From: Acanthococcus lagerstroemiae
Lineage: Eukaryota > Arthropoda > Insecta > Hemiptera > Eriococcidae
Assembly (NCBI GenBank): GCA_031841125.1
Contig: CM063109.1
Location: 29,071,538-29,135,537, forward strand
DNA length: 64,000 nucleotides
Reading direction: 5' to 3'
Part shown: in pieces, positions 44,076 to 53,399 of the stretch
Numbering within the stretch: position 1 is the stretch's first letter
How the letters are laid out: each line of letters starts with the position of its first letter
Made by a program: the position numbers and the translations under genes
Notes under the pieces: model-generated
The model's input: only the letters and a program-made list of their open reading frames with translations
What the model was told of the DNA's origin: nothing
Database searches by the model: none

Positions 44076-45695
44076 ACGTATTATTTTTGTATTGATGAGT
44101 TATTAAAAGTTGTGCACAAAAAAAAAGGCCTGCAAAAGTTTCCTTTTTCTTCTGTAAAAATTCCATTTCAGAGCTTATGTCATCATTTACGTTTGAGACG
44201 GAATCAAGTCTACGATTTCTTTGTTGGAGATTTTTTTGGATATTTTCACCGTTTTCAGTTGGCAGCTCTGCCGGTTATGTACTGTGTGAAACTAATTGTG
44301 TTTCATGCGCGTGTATTGTCTGAATTTCTCATGTTGTATGTACCTGTTTCGTGTAGGTTTTATCGATGTTTTCTTTCAGTACGTGTTTTTCTTTTTTTCT
44401 TTTTAATGTTAATTATTGTATAGAATGCAAAGTGCGAAAAATTAACCCACTAACGCGGTTTGGCCGAGGAGAACGTGTAGACTACTTAGCTGATTGCTTC
44501 CCGTGAATATTCATTTTGAAACGCCGGCTCGCTTCGACGTTTTGAACTTTCCTTCATTCATAAACCGCCGATTGTTTTGAAATTGTGTGGGTCAGAAACC
44601 TGGTCGGTTTGTCGCGGTGGCCTTATGGAGTGATGTCTAACTGTCCAGTCGACGTATTATGTAGCGGACTTGATTGAGGGAGCAATTGCCCGTACGTGAC
44701 CCTGGTCTTGAATCTGTTCAGTCAAGGTTGAGAAAGTGGTGCACACTTGTGCTAGCCAAACTAGCTCGAGACAAGGCAATTCGAGGGTGGAGTTGGTGTG
44801 CCGAAAGATTACACTCGATCAGTGGCGAATGTATGTAAGGGCCTCTTCAGAGCCAGCTATGTCAGCCCATCATCATTCACAGCGTAGGAATAGCACGTCT
44901 CCACGGAAAAATAGTACCGTACTAGTCCCTCTCTAGTCGTGAACTATGCCCCTATGTACATGTAACGTAGCATTCGTATGTACATATTTACTCAGTAGAG
45001 CAGGGATGTACCGATACCAACCCTACCACGATTAGTGTCGCTTAAAAGCGGCGCCAAGTAAAAGAAGTTGTATATAAAGGGACCAAAGAGAGAACTAGAG
45101 GACGTGACTTCAGAAGGCTCTTCTGGAAAGGGGATCTGTGAAAATTGAATAAAAAATATAGAAAAAAGGAAGATATTACGAAATACAGAAGTACAGGAAC
45201 ATGAATAATACTCAGGCGAGGCCTGTTGCTAAGCTCAGTACTGCCATCATTACCCTGATGTTCGCTAAAAATCTGAATTTTTGATTCATTTTGTGGCAGA
45301 GTAAACGGGAATTGGCAGCTGTTTTGTACAGATTTGTAAGACCCATAACTCAGGCATTCGAAGAATCTGCATTAGGGTGCCAGTTATTTTCGAACTTTTG
45401 ATTTTTCAATGAGTACCGGGGTCGATTATGGTTTCACTTGGTGAAAAAGTAACTCAATCGGATAATATTAACAGATGAAGCCTCGACGCCCCACGCCCCT
45501 TTCTTATGCAAAATATATTAGGTTTTGACATATTTTGAAGAATTTTTGTTTCTCGACCCTCAAGGGTGCTAGGAACGTAATACATGCAAAAAATTAGTGA
45601 ATATATGTGACCAAATAGACATAATATAGATTAACTCCGTGATATAGATCAGTGACATCAGGAGCATTGTTCCACAAACTGATTTTTAGGGCGAT
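44076..45695. other. Unassigned, no gene seen
   Basis: A 116-codon frame at 44073-44423 (+) has a low-complexity F/V/L-rich product and is judged chance. The GC-balanced stretch 44440-44940 shows no splice-bounded frame or RNA gene that I can support. Confidence 0.35.
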
Positions 45696-45699
45696 TGAA

Positions 45700-46000
45700 A
45701 TGAAATGTGGGACATATGGCGATGCACGCATCCCAAAGTCGCTCCTATGACACCGCACCCCCGGCCCCAGAAACTACCCTGTCGAGTATCGCATCAGTGG
45801 CCGGAGGGACGCTTTGAGGCCAGGCCCGAACCTTCCGGCGCGTGCGTCTTGCAAGGGCCACCATGTGGTTCCCTACTGACCGAGATCCGCGCTCCCCAAG
45901 CACTCGCCTGGAATTCAGGTCCCCCGCAGCCGGACGCGCTTCCTCTTCACTTACCCCTCACATCCTCGTCTGGGTCCGTGTGTTGACGCAGGCTGGTGGT
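45700..46000 (-). pseudogene. R1/I-like LINE 3' UTR
   Basis: The plus strand starts with the family tag in reverse (GGGACATATGGCGATGCACG, 45710-45729). It continues with UTR sequence nearly collinear with 36292-36590, including TGACACCGCACC, TATCGCATCAGTGGCCGGA and ACTGACCGAGATCCGCGCTC. It ends at TTGACGCAGGCTGG near the coding boundary. 5'-truncated to about 300 bases. The 93-codon plus frame over it is not a gene. Confidence 0.7.
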
Positions 46001-46009
46001 GGAAGTGGT

Positions 46010-47500
46010 GGTTGATATTTCGGCTTTCAAAACCTCTGCATCCGATTTTGTGAATAATTTTTGGATATGATCAATTGTAGTTTACCAAAGGGGGTTGTGG
46101 TCCTACCACATGGGGAGTCATGGTTGAATAATCGTCATTATATTAAGATTGTGTTCAATCCATAGGCTTCAGAGGTCGCGAAAATCTTTTTTTGAGGCCA
46201 ATTTTCGGAGCCAATCCGCTGATATTTCACCAAAAATGGTGTTGACCGCACCAAAGAAGGTTCCAACTAAATAACCAAGTCACTTCATTGAAATTTTACA
46301 CAGTTTATGAGTTTTGAAGATCGTTGAATTTAATTTTGAAGGACATTTTCGGATCTGATCCATTGAGGTCTCACCAAAATGGGTTCCGGCTGAATAATGA
46401 TATTCTTTTGAAATTCTGTTTCCTTTATGCTGAATTTAGTTCTACGAACGAATTTTGAACTTCATTCCTTGACATTTTATCGAAAAAGGTGAAAAATAAT
46501 AATCCAGTTCTTTGCTTTTGAATGGCTTATCGCCCGAAACAGACTATCATTTTTGTCCTTCTTGTTTTATCATCTTTGTGATGATCAATTCAGGGCCATA
46601 GATAGAAAATTGGGGCCCGGGAGAACGACCCAACCGCATCGATTACTTATCAATGTTTTTGTTCAGTTTTATTTTGCTTTGCTTCATAAAAATTGTTTTT
46701 GATTATTTTCATATATATTTTTTGCTTTTTTGGTATATTTTTGGTAGGCCCCATTTAAAGACCAGGGCCCGGGGGAAATCCCCCCCTCGTCAGGCCTGAA
46801 TCAATTCGATGTGCAGATTAATCACTTTCTGACTTTCGTCCGCTTAGGCGGCATATTACGCGATCAGATCACTCGTAGAATTGAATTCACCTATTTCAAA
46901 CAAATACGAATAAAATTGTTTATTACAAAAAACATTTCGAAACAGTTTTAATTTTTTCCCAGGAACCCTTTTTAATGGGAATTAGATGGTCAGATCCAAA
47001 GATATTTTTTGGAGTCGATCTATTGGAGTCCCACCACGAGCGTTGTGGGCTTACGAAAGAAGGTTCCGATTACATAATTAGTCATTTTACGTAATATTCA
47101 TTTCCATTCAATGTATGTTTTCGAGGTCACAGAACTTAAATTTCAAAGCAGTTATTGGATCCGAACATTAGGATTTCATTAAATGCGTTTCGATTCTGGT
47201 TCCTTCAAGGGGGGGGGGGTGGAGGGGGCTAAATATGGATTATTATATCGAAACTGTTCTTAGTTTATGAAGTTTTGAAGTTATTGAATTCAATTTATAA
47301 GATAATTTTTAAAACTGAATACAGTAACCCCGAAAATCTATAAATTGGATTATTCCCAGTGTAATAACCCTTATTTAGCCATAGCTTTCCTGTGATGAGA
47401 GCTGAATCCCCTTTTGTGAAGCCCAAGCAGACTGAATCCAGAAATTATCGTCAAGATTTAATTCAGTGACCTCGAAAACTATTATGTATTTCGACTACTA
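46010..47500. repeat. Degenerate tandem array, unit about 140-170 bp
   Basis: Recurring order: TTTTGAAG.TCGTTGAATTTAATTTTGAAGG, TTTTCGGATCTGATCCATTG, GTCTCACCAAAA.GGGTT, GGTTCC.ACTAAATAA, TCATTGAAATTTT. Copies start near 46020, 46170, 46310, 46980, 47115 and 47260 with strong divergence. A hAT MITE (46591-46798) interrupts the array. No coding sequence. Confidence 0.55.
46591..46798. mobile_element. hAT-like MITE, 208 bp, with 8-bp target duplication
   Basis: CAGGGCCATAG on the left and TCAGGCCTG on the right are short TIRs. GGGGCCCGGGAG and CAGGGCCCGGGGGAAATCC are subterminal inverted motifs. Flanks GATCAATT (46583-46590) and AATCAATT (46799-46806) match in seven of eight bases, as expected for hAT. 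The interior is T-rich without coding frames. Confidence 0.8.
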
Positions 47501-47682
47501 TGTCGAATTTCACTTCCGTTCCCCTCTGAGGTTACTTAGCAATATCACTGAGTAAATCAGCATTATATTTACTTGGTATCACATAATCTATGAGCATTTA
47601 AATTTAAACGTTTCTAGCACCTTTTCAGGGTGGATATAAAATTTTATTTTTAAAAATGTCAACACTGCGTATTTTTCTGGAA

Positions 47683-48165
47683 CAGGTGTCTACAGGTAAT
47701 CAAAAGTCCTTCAAGTTCTGAATTTTGAAAGTAGGTCCTAAAAGTCCTGAATAGTGCTGAAATTTAAAAAAAAATTGGAAAGTCCTTAATTTTTGTTAAT
47801 ACATATTTTTTTAAATCACACTCTTCAAAAATCAACGTTTGTTGTAAAAGATTAGAGTTTTCAATAATGATAATAATTATAATTATTATTATTACAAATA
47901 ATAAATTTGTTTCCAATACCCAAAAATAATTTTTTTGCGATTCTTATGATCGGTAAATAAAAAGTGTAGCGCAGAATCTGTATTCACAAGGAGGGGGGAA
48001 GTGGAGGAGCAAGAATGAGGTAGGGGTAAAGGGGATAAAACAATTGAAAAAAATAAAATAAAATTGTATATTCGGAGAAAAGATGGAAAATATGCCGGGT
48101 ACAGTCTTGCAAAAGGTCCTGAAAGAATACTTAATTTTTACTTTTCAATTTCTGTAGACACCCTG
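47683..48165. mobile_element. CAGGGTGTCTAC-type MITE, 483 bp
   Basis: The left end CAGGTGTCTACAGG and the reverse complement of the right end, CAGGGTGTCTACAG, are TIRs. Internally AAAAGTCCTTCAAGTTCTGAA and, near the right end, AAAGGTCCTGAAAGAATAC are inverted relatives of each other. An (AAT)n-like tract lies at about 47870-47910. No transposase frame and no clean target duplication. Confidence 0.7.
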
Positions 48166-48659
48166 CGGAAGAAAAGGGACCCCGTGAATGTTATTCGATT
48201 GAACTGAAATTTTTAGTGTTGCATCTTTCCACTAGGTGAAACAATAATCCACCTGGTGCTCATTGAAATTCAAAAAGAAAAAATTATCATGTATAAATTT
48301 TCTAGCCCTCTAGTCTGCATAAAAGCGTACCTTATTATTTAAAATGTCAGCGTTAGTGGATTTCCTTATTTTGGGAGGAGGGGGAGAACTAAGAGACATT
48401 TTTTGGTTCCTACGGGAATTGGGGTACTATTATAAGCTCCCTTCGATTGTCGCTCAGAAAGTAATTTTGTGGTATTTAACAAGTCTCATCGTGAATCACC
48501 TTGATGTCAAGATTGCTTTGCGTTTAGAGCGACCTTACCTGAGTACCTAACTGAGAAAATGCTTCACTGCAAGCAACAGTTTTCAGAAACGAAATCGCCT
48601 CTTGTGAGACTTGTGGTAAAAATTGGGTCAGCTCTATCCACTTTCAGACTACTCGAAGA

Positions 48660-49570
48660 ACAAACCACATTATTTACGGATATAGCCTATACTTGGAATT
48701 GAAGGGACTACGATTCTTCAAAATTTGAAAAAGTGAACTTTCATTGTGACTGAATACTTTCTTAATTTTTAGAATTTTTTTTTTTTCGAAGATCGCCAAT
48801 GGGTAGTACATTGCAGTAGTAATCGATGATAGAGGGGCGTATGGCGATGCACGCATGCCGAATTGGCCCCGGCACACCGCACCCCTTATCCCGGAAACGC
48901 CTCGAATGGGCCTGCGTCGGGGGACATAGCAGTAGTAACCGAAATTTACGGAACTGAATTGCCTACCTTTGATACTTGAAGGAGCTCTCGGGTTATAAAT
49001 TCTGGTCATAAAATTTAGGAAAATTGTTGAAGCGCACAACTTTTAATTTTGATAGCTCCTTCAATTTTTGAGGTAGGTAATAGGGGTGATGATCATTTTT
49101 GATCCTCTCTCAAAACAGCCGGGATTCGTAGCCATCTTTGATGAAATGAAATGGCATTTTATTCGGCCAACTTTCATTAAAAAATTTCAGAATTTTGCCA
49201 GTTTTTGAAATTTTATAAATTTTGAAATTGAATTTTGCCAGTGACAATTTTTGTAATTTGTTTCAGAAAATAGCAGTTGATGGTTTACTGAAAATGAGAC
49301 AAATATTATCGTTACTACCTATTGCCTATTTGAAAAATTGAAGGGGCTACAAAAATTGAAAGTTGTGTTTTCAAGATTTATACTTGAAGTTTATGATTGG
49401 AATTCTAAAACTGATATAGAACCTTCAGTATCAAAATTAGCTATTCAGTTCGTTACGTTCGGTGTTTTACCAATTGATTATTTTCGAGGAAAAAAATTTG
49501 TTCACTAATCTTTAAACCTTGACGACTTTTAGCCCCTTCAGTCTCGAGTATAGGTTATAGATGTGTATAG
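48660..49570. repeat. Repeats with a TTGAAGGGGCTAC motif in both orientations
   Basis: TATAGCCTATACTTGGAATTGAAGG (48680), TTGATACTTGAAGGAGCT (48970), the inverted AGCTCCTTCAATTTTTGAGG (49052), TTGAAAAATTGAAGGGGCTAC (49335) and the inverted TAGCCCCTTCAG (49530) are variants of one motif. The pair 48957-48995 and 49048-49083 forms a hairpin. The motif also appears near 3650 and 5530. A 98-bp LINE stub interrupts the array. Confidence 0.5.
48826..48923 (-). mobile_element. 98-bp stub of an R1/I-like LINE with target duplication
   Basis: Only the last about 90 bases of the LINE 3' UTR are present, ending in the family tag (plus strand GGCGTATGGCGATGCACGCA) and a CTATCAT tail as in the copy ending at 41460. 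ACATTGCAGTAGTAATCG (48808-48825) and ACATAGCAGTAGTAACCG (48924-48941) flank it, a target duplication of about 18 bases with two mismatches. Confidence 0.8.
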
Positions 49571-49880
49571 TGTTCTTTGTTCTTCTTGGAGAGTACTATT
49601 TTCCTTTAGCTTGGTGTGCTCAGCTGGAACACCTCGTGTAGAATTAATATACAAGTTCGGCATCAGTTTTTTTCCTCACCAGAATTCATTTCTTATTGTT
49701 GTGTGTCTATGGTTTTCCCATCGTGACTTCGCCGCCCTGTAAAATGTGACCATTTACCACGTGCTTGAGAATCAGATTTGTTTTTCTTCCAAATTCGTTC
49801 TAATGGCTCGGTTTTTTAAAATCATTTCAGTCATAATAGAAATGATGTACGTCGTAAATGCTTCTTTTTTTCTTGCAGTA

Positions 49881-50366
49881 CAGTGGAAGCCGCTTATTAG
49901 AGACGCCAGATAAAAGGGACAGCCTCTTATTTGGCACAAAGCTATGAGACCCGAATCAAACGTATTACAGAAAGGCAATTTTTGGTCGACTAATAGAGAC
50001 ACGTATTCGGTTTATTGGGACAAGTTTCAACGAGAATATGGAGTTTATGGCAAAACATGTAGGAAATGTATGGAAAAGTTGAGGTTATACTTCATGCAAA
50101 CGGGTAGTGAAGATAGTCTAACAACATCCTTAGATACATGTGCCGATTACATTCAAGCACAAAGCATAAAATATTTACGCCAAATGTCTATTCGTAATTT
50201 TTTCGAATAATATAGGTACGTAAGATGTACTAGAAGTAATTTTTATATGTTATGTTAATGACTAAACGATTACACATGAAAAAAATTACATCGTTAAATT
50301 GAGACAGCCGGTTAATTAGTACAAAACGGTTCTGCCCAATGTGTCACTAATAAGCGGCTTCCACTG
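49881..50366 (+). mobile_element. pogo/Tigger-like deletion derivative
   Basis: CAGTGGAAGCCGCTTATTAG at 49881 and its exact reverse complement ending at 50366 are TIRs. TA flanks both sides (49879-49880, 50367-50368), the target duplication of the Tc1/mariner/pogo group, and CAGTGGAA termini are typical of pogo/Tigger. Only a C-terminal transposase tail remains inside. The element lies in the 3' body of the SINE. Confidence 0.85.
49944..50210 (+). pseudogene. C-terminal tail of a pogo-like transposase with PIP-box-like end
   Basis: The 88-codon frame has an acidic middle (TGSEDSLTTSLDTCADYIQ) and ends in LRQMSIRNFFE. QMSIRNFF fits the PCNA-interaction pattern Q-x-x-I/L/M-x-x-F-F, and a C-terminal PCNA-binding motif is known for Drosophila pogo transposase. 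The helix-turn-helix DNA-binding and DDE catalytic domains are absent. The first 20 or so codons may be chance extension beyond the conserved tail. Confidence 0.55.
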
Positions 50367-50515
50367 TATACCATTTTCTCTCCACCCGAGTCCTGGAATC
50401 CGCCCTTTCGAGCATTACTTCAGAGACGTCGGAGAGGCTGTTAGGGCTGCCTTAGCCCTCTTCCCTTCTGGCCGAAAAACCGGCCTAGGTCGAAAATTCT
50501 GGCGACTTGCTACGT

Positions 50516-50570
50516 GGGATCGAGCCCGGGACCTTCGGATTCTGAGACCAACGCGCTATCCACTCGGCCA
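50516..50570 (-). promoter_or_regulatory. Internal RNA polymerase III promoter of the SINE (A and B boxes)
   Basis: A box 50559-50570 and B box 50516-50526 lie about 32 bases apart in the tRNA-like head and match the type-2 pol III consensus. They would drive transcription leftward on the minus strand. Confidence 0.75.
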
Positions 50571-50939
50571 ACTAGACCTCTATGTCGTAAATAACAAATA
50601 CTGCTCCCTTTATTGTAATATCAAATTTCCGTTCTAAAATGATCGAATGACGACAGTGAAAACATTTTACATGCCTTTTTTGCCGCAAGAACATTCCGAT
50701 CACTGTAAACTACTAAACAAAATTTTGGGCCGCATAGTTTATCTGCATCGTAACGAAAAGTTCCACCCATTACCGATTTTGTATGTCAGTACACGGTTGG
50801 GAGCTGGAAGCTGCGACATTTTACCCTTTTGACATTTCGTCCTCATCTTCTTTACCGAGGGAAAGAAGATCTTGACGATTGAACTAGTCGGCGTTCTCTT
50901 TGAAGAAGAAAGTAGTCTTCTACACTTCCACCTTTTCCT

Positions 50940-51606
50940 AGGTGTGTTATAGTCCGTGGCATACGCTATTCGAGTGCGACGCCTGTGAGGAGGTGAGGCG
51001 CGGGGCGGTCACGATCGATCCCGGAGACGGCGTGATCGACCGTCTTGCGCCGGACACCTTGGTCCCGGAGCTGTTGAGGAGCCGAAGCGGTTGGAACCGG
51101 GTGTCGGGTTTCATTTCGGCCATCATGCGACGGAAGATGGAGGCTGAGTGGTCGAGACAGAGGACGCAAGGAGGAGAAGCGGATGTTGCTGCTGCTACTG
51201 CGGCGGCGGACACCATCCAGCGAAGCTCGCCCGTAGCACCAGGGCTGGAGCAGAGCTCGCCCGCAGTGCAAGGGCTGGAGCTTCAATCGGAAGAGTCTCA
51301 CACGATGAGTGAGTGAAGAGGAAGAGGCAGCGCGTCCGGCTGCGGGGGACCTGAAATTTCCAGGCGAGTGCTCTGGGAGCGCGGACCTCGGTCAGTAGGG
51401 AACCCCGCGGTGGCCCTGGCAGGATGCGCGCACCGTTCCGGCCAGGAGAAATGAGGGCTCGGGCCCGGCCCCAAAGCGTTCCCCTCGGTACTGATGCGAT
51501 GCCCGAAAGGGTAGTTTCCGGAGCCGGGGGTGCGGTGTCTCAGGGGCCACTTTGGCATGCGTGCATCGCCATACGTCCCACAACACCAATATAGGTGTGT
51601 TATAGT
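50940..51606 (+). pseudogene. R1/I-like LINE 3' end with perfect 14-bp target duplication
   Basis: AGGTGTGTTATAGT at 50940-50953 and 51593-51606 flanks the copy exactly. The insert encodes PWHTLFECDACEEVR, DDxVIDRLAPDTLVPELL-like sequence, SRSGWNRVSGFISAIMRRK and MEAEWSRQRTQ, the complete conserved C-terminal tail. The 3' UTR follows to the family tag (GCGTGCATCGCCATACGTCC, 51560-51579) and a short ACAACACCAATAT tail. It is the least damaged copy of this family in the window: the last about 110 codons are open to the natural stop near 51316. Confidence 0.85.
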
Positions 51607-51830
51607 ATTGAAATGAAAGGCTTTATTACTGTAATTTTTTTAAACGTTTATTCTCGACTAGCGTGATCGTAGGTTCAACACGACCGTTCCGTATTCATTC
51701 TTGAATCCCTACCTCCTCTTTTTGACTTCCTATACCATTTATACGAAGTAAAAAATGATATATTGAACCTATACTTATCTAAATCCCGCCATTTACCGTA
51801 ATTTGCTATACGTGCGTGGTTCAATTGTAA
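51607..51830. other. Unassigned, no gene seen
   Basis: AT-rich sequence between the LINE and the candidate exon. Confidence 0.4.
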
Positions 51831-51835
51831 ATTAC

Positions 51836-52055
51836 CGATATATGACTTCTAAACTTTCGATAATAACGTACATTAAATCTTTATTGATAATGACCACTTT
51901 TACTTCCAACGCGTTTTCATTTGAATTTGACGGGGTCTGGAGCTGGTTGAACTCGGCACATTGCAAGGCAAACGGTGTCATCGAATGATGTGTAATTACC
52001 GAATCCACATCTTCTGGTTTCTTAGGTGAAGATGTGCCGTATATTTGCTTTGAAG
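51836..52055 (-). CDS. Candidate internal exon of an unrecognised gene
   Basis: On the minus strand an acceptor CAAACTTTGTCAG precedes 52055 and a donor ATCG|GTAATT follows 51836. The frame between is open throughout and looks protein-like: SSPKKPEDVDSVITHH, MTPFALQCAEFNQLQTPSNS, ALEVKVVIINKDLMYVI. Composition is balanced and hydrophobic positions alternate as in a folded domain. I do not recognise the family. The plus strand is also open in places, so this remains a candidate. Confidence 0.35.
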
Positions 52056-52059
52056 CTGA

Positions 52060-53125
52060 CAAAGTTTGTTTCTTGGTATCTTGTGCGAAAGTGCGAAGTC
52101 GTACGTGGGCGTGAGATTCTTACGGGCTTTACCACTGACGCGCCTGTTTGTTTTGTCAGTTGGCATAATGCGAAAACGTTAGCAAAATTGAAAGTGGAAA
52201 AACATGTATTTTTGCCCACTGGTCTAAAGTTTTCCATTAATCATAACAATCTTAGCTTGCAAAAATAGCAGCCTTAACTTGCAAAATTCAAAATGTGAAG
52301 ACCTTCTCCCTGTTTGTCGATTTCAGCATTTTTTACAGTGAGTACAATCAACATTTTGTAGTAGCGAAATTATAAAATTCCCCTCTCTGAGTAGTCTCTT
52401 CGTATCCTGAATTTTAGATCATGATATTGCAATTTTTTTTGAAAATCGTTTTTAACGTACTGCCCGCTATTGTTTTGACGGGTGATGACCGTCTATCGCT
52501 GATTTCGTATTTTGAATACATCAAACGGGGTATGTCCCTATCACAAAGATTCATCCTATTGGTGTGGAGTTCAGACCACATCTGAAGATCTCATGAAATT
52601 CCCTTCAGAATAAGCCCAAGTGTAACGACGAAGTAGGCCCTTTTATTGAAATTTGTCGCAGCTGAGGATCAGTTGGAAGGATGTTGGAGTTCTCATCGAG
52701 AGAAATAAAATATTTTATGTACGTGTATGGCATATTCTTAAAATTTGAAAGAATTACAAGGCTCCTTACGCGAAATAAAATTGCGATAGACCTTTCAAGA
52801 TTGAAGATGAGCAACAAATAGCGTCAACACTTTTTGTTTCATTTTTTAAATGTGAGACGCTGTGTGAAAAGGTACCATGTGTCGGAGAAGTGAATTTTGC
52901 CCTAGTGCACAAAATGTGTTTTCAAGTGTGAAATTCCGTTGTTTTTTTTTTGTTTTTTTATATCAGCGGAAACTGCTTCCCACCTGGCCACAGTGTACAG
53001 TAGAAACTGTAGACATTTGGGACGTGATATCTTAAGTTTACAAATGAATTACGACGTACAGGCTAATATTCGGGAAAAGCACCGTAAGTCGCATCGATTT
53101 GTTTACGTTTGTGCGCACATTATCG
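52060..53125. other. Unassigned
   Basis: An overlapping minus frame (52022-52237) might extend coding upstream of the exon call, but no acceptor supports it. The rest is AT-rich without recognisable elements. Confidence 0.35.
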
Positions 53126-53129
53126 CCAA

Positions 53130-53285
53130 GAATGCGGAGAAGCCGGTAGCTGGAAGTTAGAAGCTGGAAGTTTTTGCAGTTTCATAAAATTGTAAGAAGC
53201 CGATTGGAAGCTGAAAAACTTTCATTTTCCGCATTCAGCTTCCAACTCATTCAGCTTCCAACTTGTGGCTTCTCAAAATTATCCT
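53130..53285. repeat. Inverted GAAGCTGGAAG repeat
   Basis: GAGAAGCCGGTAGCTGGAAG and AGAAGCTGGAAG on the left face CAGCTTCCAACTCATTCAGC and CAACTTGTGGCTTCTC on the right, forming a hairpin of about 150 bases. Probably a small hairpin MITE; no target duplication fixed. Confidence 0.55.
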
Positions 53286-53399
53286 CAAAGTTGTTTTTTT
53301 TTAATCGAAAAATGTAGAAGAAGAAGAGAGAAAAAAGGGTAGTGATAGTGAAATGGTGAGAATAAAGCTACGTTGACACGATGCTAGATTTCTATCGCA

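Larger units (their letters stand above)
49860..50580 (-). mobile_element. tRNA-derived SINE, split by a pogo-like element
   Basis: Reading the minus strand from 50580: a tRNA-like head with A box TGGCCGAGTGGA (50559-50570) and B box GGCTCGATCCC (50516-50526), then a unique body, then an A-rich tail GAAAAAAAGAAG at about 49860-49872. TACGTCGTAAAT (49848-49859) and TATGTCGTAAAT (50581-50592) flank it, a 12-base target duplication with one mismatch. Removing the 486-bp element at 49881-50366 leaves a SINE of about 233 bp. The head is a SINE promoter rather than a functional tRNA gene, because no closing acceptor stem was found. Confidence 0.85.

Noticed and set aside
44073..44423. 116-codon plus-strand open frame
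   Set aside because: F/V/L-rich low-complexity product in T-rich DNA, with no motif and no splice sites.
50508..50580. A functional tRNA gene
   Set aside because: Both pol III boxes are present, but no closed acceptor stem could be drawn; the sequence continues into a SINE body with an A-rich tail and target duplication.
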